Source: Bin22 sp965207275 (GTDB taxonomy: Bacteria; Chloroflexota; Dehalococcoidia; Lucifugimonadales; UBA3495). Taken from it: 64,000 bases of DNA. A model generated the notes under the pieces. It had not been told where the DNA came from, searched no databases, and saw nothing but the letters and a program-made list of their open reading frames with translations. Where the stretch lies: contig CBDBMH010000001.1 of NCBI GenBank assembly GCA_965207275.1, positions 434,001 to 498,000 on the forward strand, read 5' to 3'. Positions 39,917 to 47,826 of this stretch are shown in pieces (position 1 is the first letter of the stretch; each line of letters opens with the position of its first letter). Both the position numbers and the translations under genes were made by a program.

Positions 39917-40900
39917 CTACGGTCCCTGGCTGCGGGGAGTAGGGCCGCCCTGGGCGGGAGCCGTCGCGTTCTGGGCCGCCGAGTTCACCGCGCCACCGGC
40001 TGCGCTGGCCGCTCCGGTGGCCCCGCCTACCGCTGCCGCTGCCCCGGCCGCCGCCCCCGCCGGGCCGCCGGCAGCGCCCCCCGCGAGGAGGCCCAGGGTG
40101 CGGGCCGAGCGCACCATGGAGCCGGGCAAGGACATCCCGAAGTAGAGGGTGTGCAGCCAGGCGTCGAAGGTGCCGTGGTTGCCCAGCATCGAGGGGACCC
40201 GGCCGGCCAGGTACATGAAGGCGATGGCCATCAGCAGCTTCCACACCAGGTCCTGCACCGGCTCGAACTCGCCGATGGCGGCGAACTGCCCCAGGAAGGC
40301 GAAGGCCAGCGCCACGGCGATAAGTTGCACCGCCTGCTGGAACACGGTGGTCATGAAGAGCCTGAGCCAGTGGCGGCCCCAACCGGCGGTGTGGGGCAGA
40401 ATCCACAGCCCCAGGGCGATGGGGGCCAATACCAGCAGGATGTCGATGAGGGCCAGGCGCAGGATCATCTGCACCAGCAGGTAGAGCAGGAAGAAGCCGA
40501 AGACCAGGTAGAGCAGGGCGATGAAGATGGCCACGCCCACCTCGCCGGTCTCCACGGCGGCCAGCAGCGCGAACAGGGGCGCCCGCAGCAGGTCGCCGGG
40601 GGTGACGTTCAGGGTGGCGGCGATGAACTGGGAAACGGCGTGGGCCACGTCGATGACCAGGGCGCACCACCACAGCGACGAAGCGGCGGCGGTGAGACCC
40701 AGCACCAGCCGGGGGACCATCTCCCGCCAGCCCGAATGGTGGCGGCCCAGGTGTTCCTGGACGATGAAGCTCAGGCCCATCCAGCCCAGGATCACGGAGA
40801 GAGCGGCGGTGGTGACGGCCCAGACCGCCCACCACGCCTGCTGCACGAAGGGGTGGGCGTAGGTGAGGCCCGGCGGGGTTCCGGTGAGGATGTCTCCCAT
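39917..40900 (-). CDS. VirB6/TrbL-like multi-spanning membrane protein
   Basis: A 327-residue protein with about six membrane helices across residues 20-270 and a long glycine/alanine-rich C-terminal tail (about 275-327), the layout of VirB6/TrbL channel subunits of the T4SS. ATG 40900 is chosen because GGGGGAGGGTAG precedes it. The frame open to 41050 would overlap the upstream gene by 145 bases. It starts five bases after the stop of the secreted-protein gene. Confidence 0.8.
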   Translation of the reverse strand: MGDILTGTPPGLTYAHPFVQQAWWAVWAVTTAALSVILGWMGLSFIVQEHLGRHHSGWREMVPRLVLGLTAAASSLWWCALVIDVAHAVSQFIAATLNVTPGDLLRAPLFALLAAVETGEVGVAIFIALLYLVFGFFLLYLLVQMILRLALIDILLVLAPIALGLWILPHTAGWGRHWLRLFMTTVFQQAVQLIAVALAFAFLGQFAAIGEFEPVQDLVWKLLMAIAFMYLAGRVPSMLGNHGTFDAWLHTLYFGMSLPGSMVRSARTLGLLAGGAAGGPAGAAAGAAAAVGGATGAASAAGGAVNSAAQNATAPAQGGPTPRSQGP

Positions 40901-40905
40901 GCTGG

Positions 40906-41529
40906 CTACCCTCCCCCGCAGTTGGCGATCTCGGTCTGGAACACGCCCTCGAACACACCGCACAAAGTTCCGTGAACGCCCTGGACCACCCACCTGGCTC
41001 CGGCCCGCGCCCAGCGGTCCGGGTCGAGAGCGCCCAGCACCCGGTCCCACAACCCCCGGGGCTGGTGGACGGGAATCAGGGCGTAGAAGACGTGGCGGTC
41101 GCCGCCGCCCTGGCGGGGGACGGCCAGCATCAGCAGGAGGGGCTGTTCGGGATGGAACTCGGGCTGCTCGCCCAGGGCCGGGTACTCGAAGGTGTACTCC
41201 CAGCCCTCGGCCAGGCGCTTCTCGCCGCCCCGGACCTGGTAGGTGTTGGTCAGCCAGTCGCCGGTGTCCGGGTGGCGGACGGCGTAGTAGAGAACGCCGA
41301 CCTGGCGGCTGAAGACGGGGCGGGCCACGAAGTCCCCCTCCTTCTTGCGCTCCACCAGTTGCCGGTCGCGGTTGACCAGGCTGATGTCGTCGGCGGGGGG
41401 AGGAGACTGGGCCAGGGCCAGGCCGCTGGCGGGGAAGGCGACAACGGCCGCTGCCAGCAGCGCGGCGGCCAGGGGCAGGAGCCGTCCGACCATGGAACCG
41501 GCCCGCTGGAAAGTGGGTAGGGTGAACAT
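40906..41529 (-). CDS. Secreted T4SS-operon protein of unknown function
   Basis: A 207-residue protein with an N-terminal signal peptide (hydrophobic residues about 14-40, ending SGLALAQS). The mature part has no domain I recognise and contains a cysteine pair near the C-terminus (GTLCGVFEG and EIANCGGG). ATG 41529 follows GCAAGGAGGCG. It is the first gene of the T4SS operon and could be a VirB8-like or surface component, but there is no direct evidence. Confidence 0.6.
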   Translation of the reverse strand: MFTLPTFQRAGSMVGRLLPLAAALLAAAVVAFPASGLALAQSPPPADDISLVNRDRQLVERKKEGDFVARPVFSRQVGVLYYAVRHPDTGDWLTNTYQVRGGEKRLAEGWEYTFEYPALGEQPEFHPEQPLLLMLAVPRQGGGDRHVFYALIPVHQPRGLWDRVLGALDPDRWARAGARWVVQGVHGTLCGVFEGVFQTEIANCGGG

Positions 41530-41911
41530 TTTTCGCCTCCTTGCCGGTGGGGTCGTAATTGACAGCACCGAGTGTGGAGGGCCGAAGCGGCGAGGGTTAT
41601 CCCTCGGAAGGGATTTCATTCTTGAAACCCTTTCATTCATGCAGTCCCTTCCAGGGGATTACCCCACGACGGGCGGTTCTGGTGTCATTGGGCTGTACAG
41701 GAAAGCGATGGCGGCGCAAGTTTGCGTTTCGCTCCCCGTCAAAGCTGAATCGCAGGAAAATCATCCCCTACAGGACCGGAGCGGCGAATACTTTTTGTCA
41801 GGGGCCGGTTGCGGAGAGGAGAGCAAGGCCCACGTTGAAAAAGGGCAACCTTGCGGCGGCCGCGCCGCCGGCCCGAAAGGAAAAAGGCAAGTTTGCAGCT
41901 GGAGGAACGGA
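41530..41911. promoter_or_regulatory. Divergent control region of the T4SS operon
   Basis: This gap separates the leftward T4SS operon from the rightward HTH/coiled-coil gene and should hold both promoters. The 31-base repeat at 41595-41625 (copy of 25933-25963) lies in it. I could not identify convincing -10 and -35 boxes. Confidence 0.5.
41595..41625. repeat. 31-base repeat, copy 2 (shared with 25933-25963)
   Basis: GTTATCCCTCGGAAGGGATT continues TCATTCTTGAA, followed by a second TTTCATTCATG block. It differs from copy 1 at about three positions and keeps the ATCCCT/AGGGAT palindrome. Its place upstream of the T4SS operon makes an operator role plausible. Confidence 0.55.
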
Positions 41912-42730
41912 ATGTCAGGAAAGGCAAGCGGGGCGGCGGAGGCCGCCGGCGGCGATGAGCGGCACGAACTGCGGCTGTTGACCCTGCTCCACCGGATGGT
42001 GCGGGAAGGGCGGCTCAAGGGGGCGGCGGAGACCCTGGGGCTGGACCCCAGGACGGTGCAGACCAGCCTGGACCGGGGCGAACTGTCCGAACTGGTGCGG
42101 ATGGCCCTGGAGCGGCACGTTCTGGCGGAAGGCGGCGCAGAGGCGGCGCGACAGCGCCAGCGGATAGACGACCTGGAGCGGCGGGTGGAGGCGCTGGAGA
42201 AGCGGGTCGCAGCCAGCCCAGATAATGACGCAGGCGACAATGGGGCAACTGGGGAGGAGAGGGCGTATGGGCAGGAGTGGGCTGATGCAGGGCCGGGCAC
42301 GGGTAGTGATGCGAAGCCCTCCTCCCCGGCCCCGGCTCAGCCAATGGGACCGGAGCGCACCAGCCTGGGACGGCGGCGCTACCCCGAGCTGGTGGTCCTG
42401 GAACCCGAACCCGACGACCGGGAGGTCTACGGCGACGCCTGGCCCCTGGTCCAGGAATGGCGGGAGATCTGGAAGGCGGGACACCGGGGCACGGGAAAGG
42501 GGATGGCCTGGATCCGCGCCGAGGAGCGGGTCCGCACCCTGGAGGTGGCCCTGCTGGAGGAGCACGGCCTGACCCTGCCGCCGGAGAAGCTGCCGCTGTA
42601 CGGCCTGGACCGGCGGGACCAGCTGGTCTGGCGCCGGAAGGCCCTAGGCGATGCCCGGAAGTCGCTGGCCCGGGCGGAACTCAGGGGGTGGCTGCGCCGG
42701 AAACTCACCTTCGGATTGTGGCGGGAGTAG
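41912..42730 (+). CDS. HTH/coiled-coil protein of the conjugative element
   Basis: A 272-residue protein. An N-terminal HTH-like segment (RLKGAAETLGLDPRTVQTSL) is followed by a short coiled coil (RQRIDDLERRVEALEKRVAA), a low-complexity linker and a basic C-terminal domain (about 150-272) rich in Trp, Arg and Glu. GGAGGAACGG precedes ATG 41912. The frame is open far upstream, but nothing there looks coding. It lies divergent from the T4SS operon, so it may regulate transfer. No family is recognised. Confidence 0.6.
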   Translation: MSGKASGAAEAAGGDERHELRLLTLLHRMVREGRLKGAAETLGLDPRTVQTSLDRGELSELVRMALERHVLAEGGAEAARQRQRIDDLERRVEALEKRVAASPDNDAGDNGATGEERAYGQEWADAGPGTGSDAKPSSPAPAQPMGPERTSLGRRRYPELVVLEPEPDDREVYGDAWPLVQEWREIWKAGHRGTGKGMAWIRAEERVRTLEVALLEEHGLTLPPEKLPLYGLDRRDQLVWRRKALGDARKSLARAELRGWLRRKLTFGLWRE

Positions 42731-42913
42731 GGGGCGCCGAGGGCGCGCTTAGGGTTTTGTTGAACCGGACAGAACACTTGGGGCGTGGGACGTGCCAAAG
42801 CCTTCCATTGACTCCGATGTTCGGAAATAATGGATTCAGTTTCAGGCTTTTTCCAGGATTTCCCGCCGAGAAACCTGGAGGATTTCCGTCCCCCGAATCC
42901 GGGACCGGCTGCC

Positions 42914-42987
42914 AGGGATCGAGCACCGCGCTCTCCCGGCAGACGCCCAGGGGTACAGCCCAAAGGGATCGAGCATCGCGCTCTCCC
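42914..42987. repeat. Two 24-base direct repeats, 50-base period
   Basis: AGGGATCGAGCACCGCGCTC plus TCCC at 42914-42937 recurs at 42964-42987 with one change (C to T). Each copy carries an inner inverted repeat GAGC-N5-GCTC. They could be operators or iteron-like sites for an element protein. Confidence 0.55.
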
Positions 42988-43093
42988 CAGGGCCGCCCCG
43001 GTGGGACATATCCGCAGCAGCCACGGCGCGGTTCGCCTTGGGCCCTCGGACATTACCGTACCGAGTACGAGGCGGGCATTGGGCGACGTGCGC

Positions 43094-43122
43094 CCCCGTA
43101 TCAAGTACGGGGCAGGCTTTTT
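43094..43122 (+). terminator. Rho-independent terminator
   Basis: CCCCGTA/TACGGGG stem (43094-43100 and 43106-43112) with loop TCAAG, then CAGGC and TTTTT at 43118-43122. A similar unit without the T run (CCGTACCGAGTACGAGGCGGGC) lies about 40 bases upstream. Confidence 0.65.
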
Positions 43123-43328
43123 ACACCGCTCAGCAATCTCGGCAGACACTCCATGTTGTCTGCGGGGATGATGCCCGCCCGGTCCAGGTGGCTCAATTCC
43201 AACTTGGAGATTTTGGCTTGTTCTGAAGTTGAAGATGACAGTCGCCGGTTTCGAAGTCGATGCGGCAACGGCCTGGGCGGAGTCAACGGCATCGGAAAGT
43301 CAAGCGACACGAAGGAGGTGATACAGGC

Positions 43329-43898
43329 ATGGAAGCAACGCAGACTCAGAAAATCGCGGAAGGAGGCGATAGAGACATGCAAACTGAACTACTTGGCATC
43401 AACGTGGGGGAGGGCCTGGAGGTGAAGGAGCGTTACGTGGGACCCGGCGCCTGGTGGATCGCCCAAAGGCTTTCCCTGCCCGTCAGGTTCGAGCGTGATT
43501 GGTTCTGGACCGAGGCCACCTGCCACGTCGGCGAGAAAGGGGACCGGCTGGCCTTCCGGCAGCGGCCCGACGGCAACGGCATCGACGCCCGCTGCCTCGA
43601 CGGGGGCTGTTCCCCCGTGGTGGCGGTTGACGCCCTGGGGTTGCAGGCCCGGTGGTCCCTTCGGGGACCGGCGGCCTACGAGCCCTTGGTCCAGCCGGAG
43701 GACCGGTTCCGGTGGCTCACTGACTGGCCCAGATGGAAGATCGCCCTGTACGGGGCGGCGGCGCTGTCGGTCGCAGTCCCCCTTCTGCTGGGCTATGGCC
43801 TGGTGGCCGCCTATCTCAACTACGTGGGGTTCAGCGCCGGAGCGTGGCTGATGGCCAAGCTCATCTCGCAGCCGCGGCGAAGGAGGCACCGCCGCTGA
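43329..43898 (+). CDS. Membrane-anchored hypothetical protein with two possible starts
   Basis: 189 residues from ATG 43329, or 173 from the in-frame ATG 43377. Both starts carry near-perfect Shine-Dalgarno sequences (AAGGAGGTGATACAGGC and AAGGAGGCGATAGAGAC). The soluble N-terminal part has a cysteine pair (CLDGGC) and many tryptophans. One or two membrane helices (about residues 137-175 of the long form) and a basic tail RRRRHRR follow. No domain is recognised. It is followed by a terminator. Confidence 0.6.
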   Translation: MEATQTQKIAEGGDRDMQTELLGINVGEGLEVKERYVGPGAWWIAQRLSLPVRFERDWFWTEATCHVGEKGDRLAFRQRPDGNGIDARCLDGGCSPVVAVDALGLQARWSLRGPAAYEPLVQPEDRFRWLTDWPRWKIALYGAAALSVAVPLLLGYGLVAAYLNYVGFSAGAWLMAKLISQPRRRRHRR

Positions 43899-43934
43899 TC
43901 GTCCTGAACCACCCATAGGCCATTCCCACCACGA

Positions 43935-43969
43935 GGGTCGGCTCCCACCGGGGCCGACCCTTCTTCTTT
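43935..43969 (+). terminator. Rho-independent terminator
   Basis: GGGTCGGC (43935-43942), ten-base loop, GCCGACCC (43953-43960), then TTCTTCTTT. It ends the transcript of the membrane-protein gene. Confidence 0.75.
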
Positions 43970-44114
43970 GCCCGCCGCCCGGGGCGTCTCGGGGTCAACG
44001 CGGCCGGGGCTGTCGGCGGATACGCCAACGACGGCAACCGGCGGGCGGACATCGGATGCGTCGGGCTGGGCCTCCTCACCGGCGGCCATGCGACACGGCA
44101 ACCACATCACCCAC

Positions 44115-44162
44115 GGAGACAGTCCCGGAAGCCGGGACGCCGACTCAAGCGGGACTGTCTCC
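44115..44162. promoter_or_regulatory. 13-bp perfect inverted repeat upstream of the four-XRE gene
   Basis: GGAGACAGTCCCG (44115-44127) and CGGGACTGTCTCC (44150-44162) flank a 22-base loop that itself contains CCGGGACG. A third AGTCCCG follows near 44172. It lies 43 bases before the gene start. Options are a transcript hairpin, the target of the four-XRE protein, or an oriT-type nic-region palindrome. Confidence 0.5.
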
Positions 44163-44205
44163 GAAAGGGGCAGTCCCGCTTTCTTCATCAAAAGGAGGAA
44201 GCGAC

Positions 44206-45438
44206 ATGACCAGCACCAGCAACAACCAGGAGGACCCCGCGCAGATCACCAGCAACGCTAGGGCCATTCACAACGGAAAGATTGACAGCCAGAGCATCGG
44301 CAACGCCGCGCAGGGCCAGGAGCGCCCGGCTCCGGCTGGTAACGAGGCGGCAAACAAGGGCAGGGCCGAGAGCGAGCTCCGGGCGGCGGCCAGGAGGCGC
44401 GGCCTCACCCTCAAGGAACTGGCCTCCCTGATGGGCGTCAACTACGGCCACCTGTGCACGGTGGCCAACGGCCACCGGCCCTGGACCTCCAAGATGGCGG
44501 AAAGGGTCAGGGCGGTCCTGGGCGAGGTCCCGGGGCAGGGCATCGTCTACCGCCAGGGCGGCGCGGTCATCGGCGAGAGCAGCGTCATCCGGGAGCGGGC
44601 CAGGGAAAAGGGTATGAGCCTGAAGGACCTGGCCGTGGTGGTGGGGATGTCCTACCGCTACATGACGCAGGTGGCAAGGGGTCAACGGACCATGAGCCCG
44701 TCGATGCAAACCCGGGTCGAGTCGGCCCTGGGCGGGCCGGCGGAGATTGCCTCCGCCGTGTGCGCCAACCGGCAGGGGAGCATCCCCAGCGGCGGCAGCA
44801 ACTACCTGCGGGAACGGGCCCGGGAAATGGGACTGAGCATGGGGGAACTGGCTGACCTGGTGGGGTTGAGTCGCGGGTTTATGTCAGACGTGGCAAGAGG
44901 GCGCCGGAACCTGAGCCCCAAAATGCAGGCGCGAGTGGAGAAGGTACTGGAGGCTCCCGTCAGGGTCGAGGCCGCCCAGCCGCCCACCGTGGACCCGAGG
45001 ACGCTGTGGGACCGCATGGAGGCCCACGGGATCAGCCAGAATGAGACCGCAAGACGGGCCGGAATCAGCCCTGCCATGCTCTCGCAGATCATGAACGGCC
45101 AGCGTACCCCCTCCGGGAAGGTGCTCAGGCAGCTGCACGAGGTGCTGTTCGCCCCTTCGCCAGCGGAGCTGGTGGCCCCGGTGGAGTTGAAGGTCATGGG
45201 TTGGAAGAAGGACGGGCGCAACGGAGTGGTGATACGCGGCGCCGGCGGACCCGGCGCCGGTGGCAACAACCCCGGCGGCGGCACCGTGCGCATCGGCGGG
45301 CGGGTGCCCTGGGGAGCCGAGGTCCAGTACGCCTATACATCCGGCTACGACAGCCACGGACGGGTCTCGGTGAACCAGCTGGTGGACGAGCGCGGCTACG
45401 GTGTGATGCTGGCGAAACCCGAACCGGGCGCCGCGTAG
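44206..45438 (+). CDS. Four-domain XRE-type DNA-binding protein
   Basis: A 410-residue protein with four successive XRE-like HTH domains at about residues 57-106, 127-176, 199-249 and 265-315. The first three are obvious tandem copies (ARRRGLTLKELASLMGVN, AREKGMSLKDLAVVVGMS, AREMGLSMGELADLVGLS). The fourth (GISQNETARRAGISPAMLSQ) is more like an ordinary XRE domain. A polar N-terminus precedes them, and a glycine-rich region (about 345-365) plus a short beta-rich end follows. AAAGGAGG precedes ATG 44206. Four heads suggest binding to an array of sites, perhaps at oriT or a centromere-like region. Function is unknown. Confidence 0.72.
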   Translation: MTSTSNNQEDPAQITSNARAIHNGKIDSQSIGNAAQGQERPAPAGNEAANKGRAESELRAAARRRGLTLKELASLMGVNYGHLCTVANGHRPWTSKMAERVRAVLGEVPGQGIVYRQGGAVIGESSVIRERAREKGMSLKDLAVVVGMSYRYMTQVARGQRTMSPSMQTRVESALGGPAEIASAVCANRQGSIPSGGSNYLRERAREMGLSMGELADLVGLSRGFMSDVARGRRNLSPKMQARVEKVLEAPVRVEAAQPPTVDPRTLWDRMEAHGISQNETARRAGISPAMLSQIMNGQRTPSGKVLRQLHEVLFAPSPAELVAPVELKVMGWKKDGRNGVVIRGAGGPGAGGNNPGGGTVRIGGRVPWGAEVQYAYTSGYDSHGRVSVNQLVDERGYGVMLAKPEPGAA

Positions 45439-45447
45439 AAATGAAGA

Positions 45448-45478
45448 GGAGGCCGCCGTCAATGGTACGGCGGCCTCC
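45448..45478. terminator. Perfect 12-bp hairpin after the four-XRE gene
   Basis: GGAGGCCGCCGT/ACGGCGGCCTCC with loop CAATGGT, ten bases after the stop codon. No T tract follows directly (a T run occurs about 25 bases later). It probably terminates the rightward transcript. Confidence 0.6.
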
Positions 45479-45858
45479 CTCGGCTTGCCATGTATGCGGG
45501 TCTTTTTTGTTGTCTTCTGTCAGCCTACTCCGTGTCCCCGCGCTCCAGGACGGCCTGTTGCTACTGGTGGACCGGCGGGTCGTCGGGTTCCAGGCGGATT
45601 GTCTCGTCCTAGTCCCACACCGCCTGTTCCGGCTCACCCATGTTGCGGCGCAGGTCAGCGCCGTTATGGAGGGCCTCATGTTGGACGGGGCCGATGGCGA
45701 TTGGCACGCCCCAAGTCCTCTGCCGACAGATAGTATCGCTCCAGGCAGGCGCGGGCGATTCCCCTCGCCGCTGCGGGAATCACACGGCGAGGTGTCCGAA
45801 CGTATGAGTGGCCGCGTGCCGGGATTCCCGCTGTTGGTGCAACCGCGCCCCGTAGCGC
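45479..45858. other. Intergenic, nothing recognised
   Basis: This gap lies between the end of the rightward element genes and the 3-prime end of the leftward defence operon. Open frames on both strands lack ribosome binding sites. TCTTTTTTG near 45501-45509 may belong to a terminator. Confidence 0.45.
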
Positions 45859-47820
45859 TCACTCCTGCCCCACGTTCCCTCCTGAGTTGTTGCTCTTCGC
45901 CAACTTGATGGCGGTTTCTCTGTCCTGGGCGGCGGATGGGTGGTCCGGCGCCAGCCTGAGAGCCTCGTCGAAGTCCTCGATTGCGCCGCGGTGCTCTCCG
46001 AGTTCGCCCCGGGAGATGCCCCGCCGGTAGTAGGACTCGGCGTCGTCCGGGTCAAGCTCTATTGCCCTGCTGAAGTCCTTGACCGCAGCGCGGTGCCTGC
46101 CGAGGTCGCTCAAAGCGCAACCCCGGTCGTGGCGGAGGTCGGCGTCTTCGGGTTCGAGACTGACGAGCCTGTCCAGGTGCGGCAAGGCCCTTTCCGGCTC
46201 TCCCAAATCCAGGTAGGACACCCCGGCGTTTCGCACGGCGTTGATGTTGTCCGGGTCCAGGGCGATGGCCCGGTCGAAGTCCTCCGCAGCCCGGCGAGTC
46301 TCACCAACCCCGGCGTTGGCGCACCCTCTCAGGTCGTACGCATCGGTGTCGTCCGGGTCCAGCTCGACGAGCTTGTCGAGGTGCGGCAAGGCCCTCTCCG
46401 GTTCTTCCAATTCCAGGTGGGACACCCCTGCGTTTCGCACGGAACGGATGTCGTTGGGGTCCAGGGCAACGGACCTGTCGAAGTCCTCCGCGGCCCGGCG
46501 GGTCTCGCCAGCCTTGACGTGGGCGCACCCTCTCAGGTAGTACCCTTCGGCATCGTCCGGGGCGAGCTCGATGAACCTGTTGAAGTCTTCCAGCGCCTCT
46601 TCGTTCTTCCCCCACGACATGAGGGTCGTTCCCCTGGCGTAGATGGCGCCGGTGTTGTCAGGCTCGATCCTCAACACGGCGCTGAAGTCCTCGATGGCGT
46701 GACCTTTCCGGTCCATGAACAGGTGGGCCGTCCCCCTCTCATACAGGACCTTGGCGTCTCCGGGGTTGGTCTCGATGACCCTGGTGTAGTCTTCGATTGC
46801 CTCGTCGTATCGTCCCAGGGCGGCACGGGCCAGGGCCCTGGCGGTGAGGGTCCCGGGGTTGCCGGGGTCCAGGGCCAGGGATCTGTCGAAGGCCGCGCCC
46901 GCCTCCTCATCGCGTGCCAGGCTGCCCAGGGCAATCCCCTTGTCGCGGTGAGCCTCCGCGTTGTCCGGGTCCAGGTCCAGGACCGCGTCGAAGTCCTCAA
47001 TGGCCTGGTCAAACCGGCCGAGGTCGAGTCTGGAGACTCCCCTGGAGTGGCGCGAAAGGTTGTTGAGCGGTTGGAGTTCGATGGCCGCGTCGAAGTCGTC
47101 GATGGCCCGTTCCGGCTTCCCCAGGGCGTGATAGGCCTTGCCCCGGTTGTGGTGAGCCTCGGGAAGACCAGGGTTGATTGCAATGGCCCGGCTCAGGTCC
47201 TCAACCGCTCGGACGGGATCTCCCAGCTCGACATAGGTCAACCCCCGGTTGTACCAGGCGTCGGCGTCCTCCGGGTCCAGCAGGATTGCCACGTCGAAGT
47301 CGCTGACGGCACCTTCCAAGTTGCCTAACTTGGCGTTGCACCCTCCCCGGCCGGAGTGGGCGGCGGCGTTGCCCGGTACCAGCCGGATGGCGGCGTCGTA
47401 GTCTTCCAGCGCCAGACGGTGCTCCTCCATCGCCGCGTAGACGCGGGCTCTGTCAAGGTAGGCGTCCGCGTTGTCGGGGTCGAGGGCGATGACCCTGCCG
47501 TAGTCCTCCGCCGCGAGTGGGAGGTCCCCCAGTTGCTCGTATGCCAGACCCCTGGCAGACAGGGCTTCGGTATCGTGAAGGTCCCTCTGAATCCGCTCCG
47601 TCAGTTGATCGACCAGTTTGCGAATGCCCTCGCCACCCAGTGCGTCCATGAACCTGCGGAACTCGCGGTACTCTTCAGGTTGTTCCTCTGGGTCCATCTT
47701 GTCATCTCCCGCGTTCGTCACCCTTCCCCCGCTTGATATCCTGCTGTCGGTCTCATTTCCGATGGCAATACGGTCAGCGTTGGCTGCGTTCTCAGGATTA
47801 CCGTCCTCGTTGGTGGACAC
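45859..47820 (-). CDS. 16-repeat TPR protein, last gene of the defence-type operon
   Basis: A 653-residue protein. After an acidic N-terminus (1-82) come 16 uninterrupted 34-residue tetratricopeptide repeats (about 83-626) with the canonical A-x-DFDRAIALDPDNA pattern, then a short polar tail. Repeats 11-12 and 13-14 are nearly identical blocks of 68 residues, so part of the array grew by recent duplication. TPR superhelices bind peptides or partner proteins, and here it is probably a scaffold or sensor. The gene starts six bases after the DUF499 gene and must be co-expressed with it. Confidence 0.88.
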   Translation of the reverse strand: MSTNEDGNPENAANADRIAIGNETDSRISSGGRVTNAGDDKMDPEEQPEEYREFRRFMDALGGEGIRKLVDQLTERIQRDLHDTEALSARGLAYEQLGDLPLAAEDYGRVIALDPDNADAYLDRARVYAAMEEHRLALEDYDAAIRLVPGNAAAHSGRGGCNAKLGNLEGAVSDFDVAILLDPEDADAWYNRGLTYVELGDPVRAVEDLSRAIAINPGLPEAHHNRGKAYHALGKPERAIDDFDAAIELQPLNNLSRHSRGVSRLDLGRFDQAIEDFDAVLDLDPDNAEAHRDKGIALGSLARDEEAGAAFDRSLALDPGNPGTLTARALARAALGRYDEAIEDYTRVIETNPGDAKVLYERGTAHLFMDRKGHAIEDFSAVLRIEPDNTGAIYARGTTLMSWGKNEEALEDFNRFIELAPDDAEGYYLRGCAHVKAGETRRAAEDFDRSVALDPNDIRSVRNAGVSHLELEEPERALPHLDKLVELDPDDTDAYDLRGCANAGVGETRRAAEDFDRAIALDPDNINAVRNAGVSYLDLGEPERALPHLDRLVSLEPEDADLRHDRGCALSDLGRHRAAVKDFSRAIELDPDDAESYYRRGISRGELGEHRGAIEDFDEALRLAPDHPSAAQDRETAIKLAKSNNSGGNVGQE

Positions 47821-47826
47821 GGCAAC

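Larger units (their letters stand above)
42731..43328. other. Intergenic region with direct repeats and a terminator
   Basis: No gene is supported in these 600 bases. They contain the 24-base direct repeats at 42914-42987 and a hairpin terminator at 43094-43122. Short frames in the region coincide with the repeats and are not credible. Confidence 0.5.

Noticed and set aside
46100..46520. CRISPR-like or tandem DNA repeat
   Set aside because: The regular 102-base periodicity is the codon-level repeat of TPR units in one gene. No CRISPR array or cas gene was seen anywhere.
45940..47328. Forward frame of 462 residues with a repeating pattern
   Set aside because: The periodicity is the antisense of the TPR repeats.
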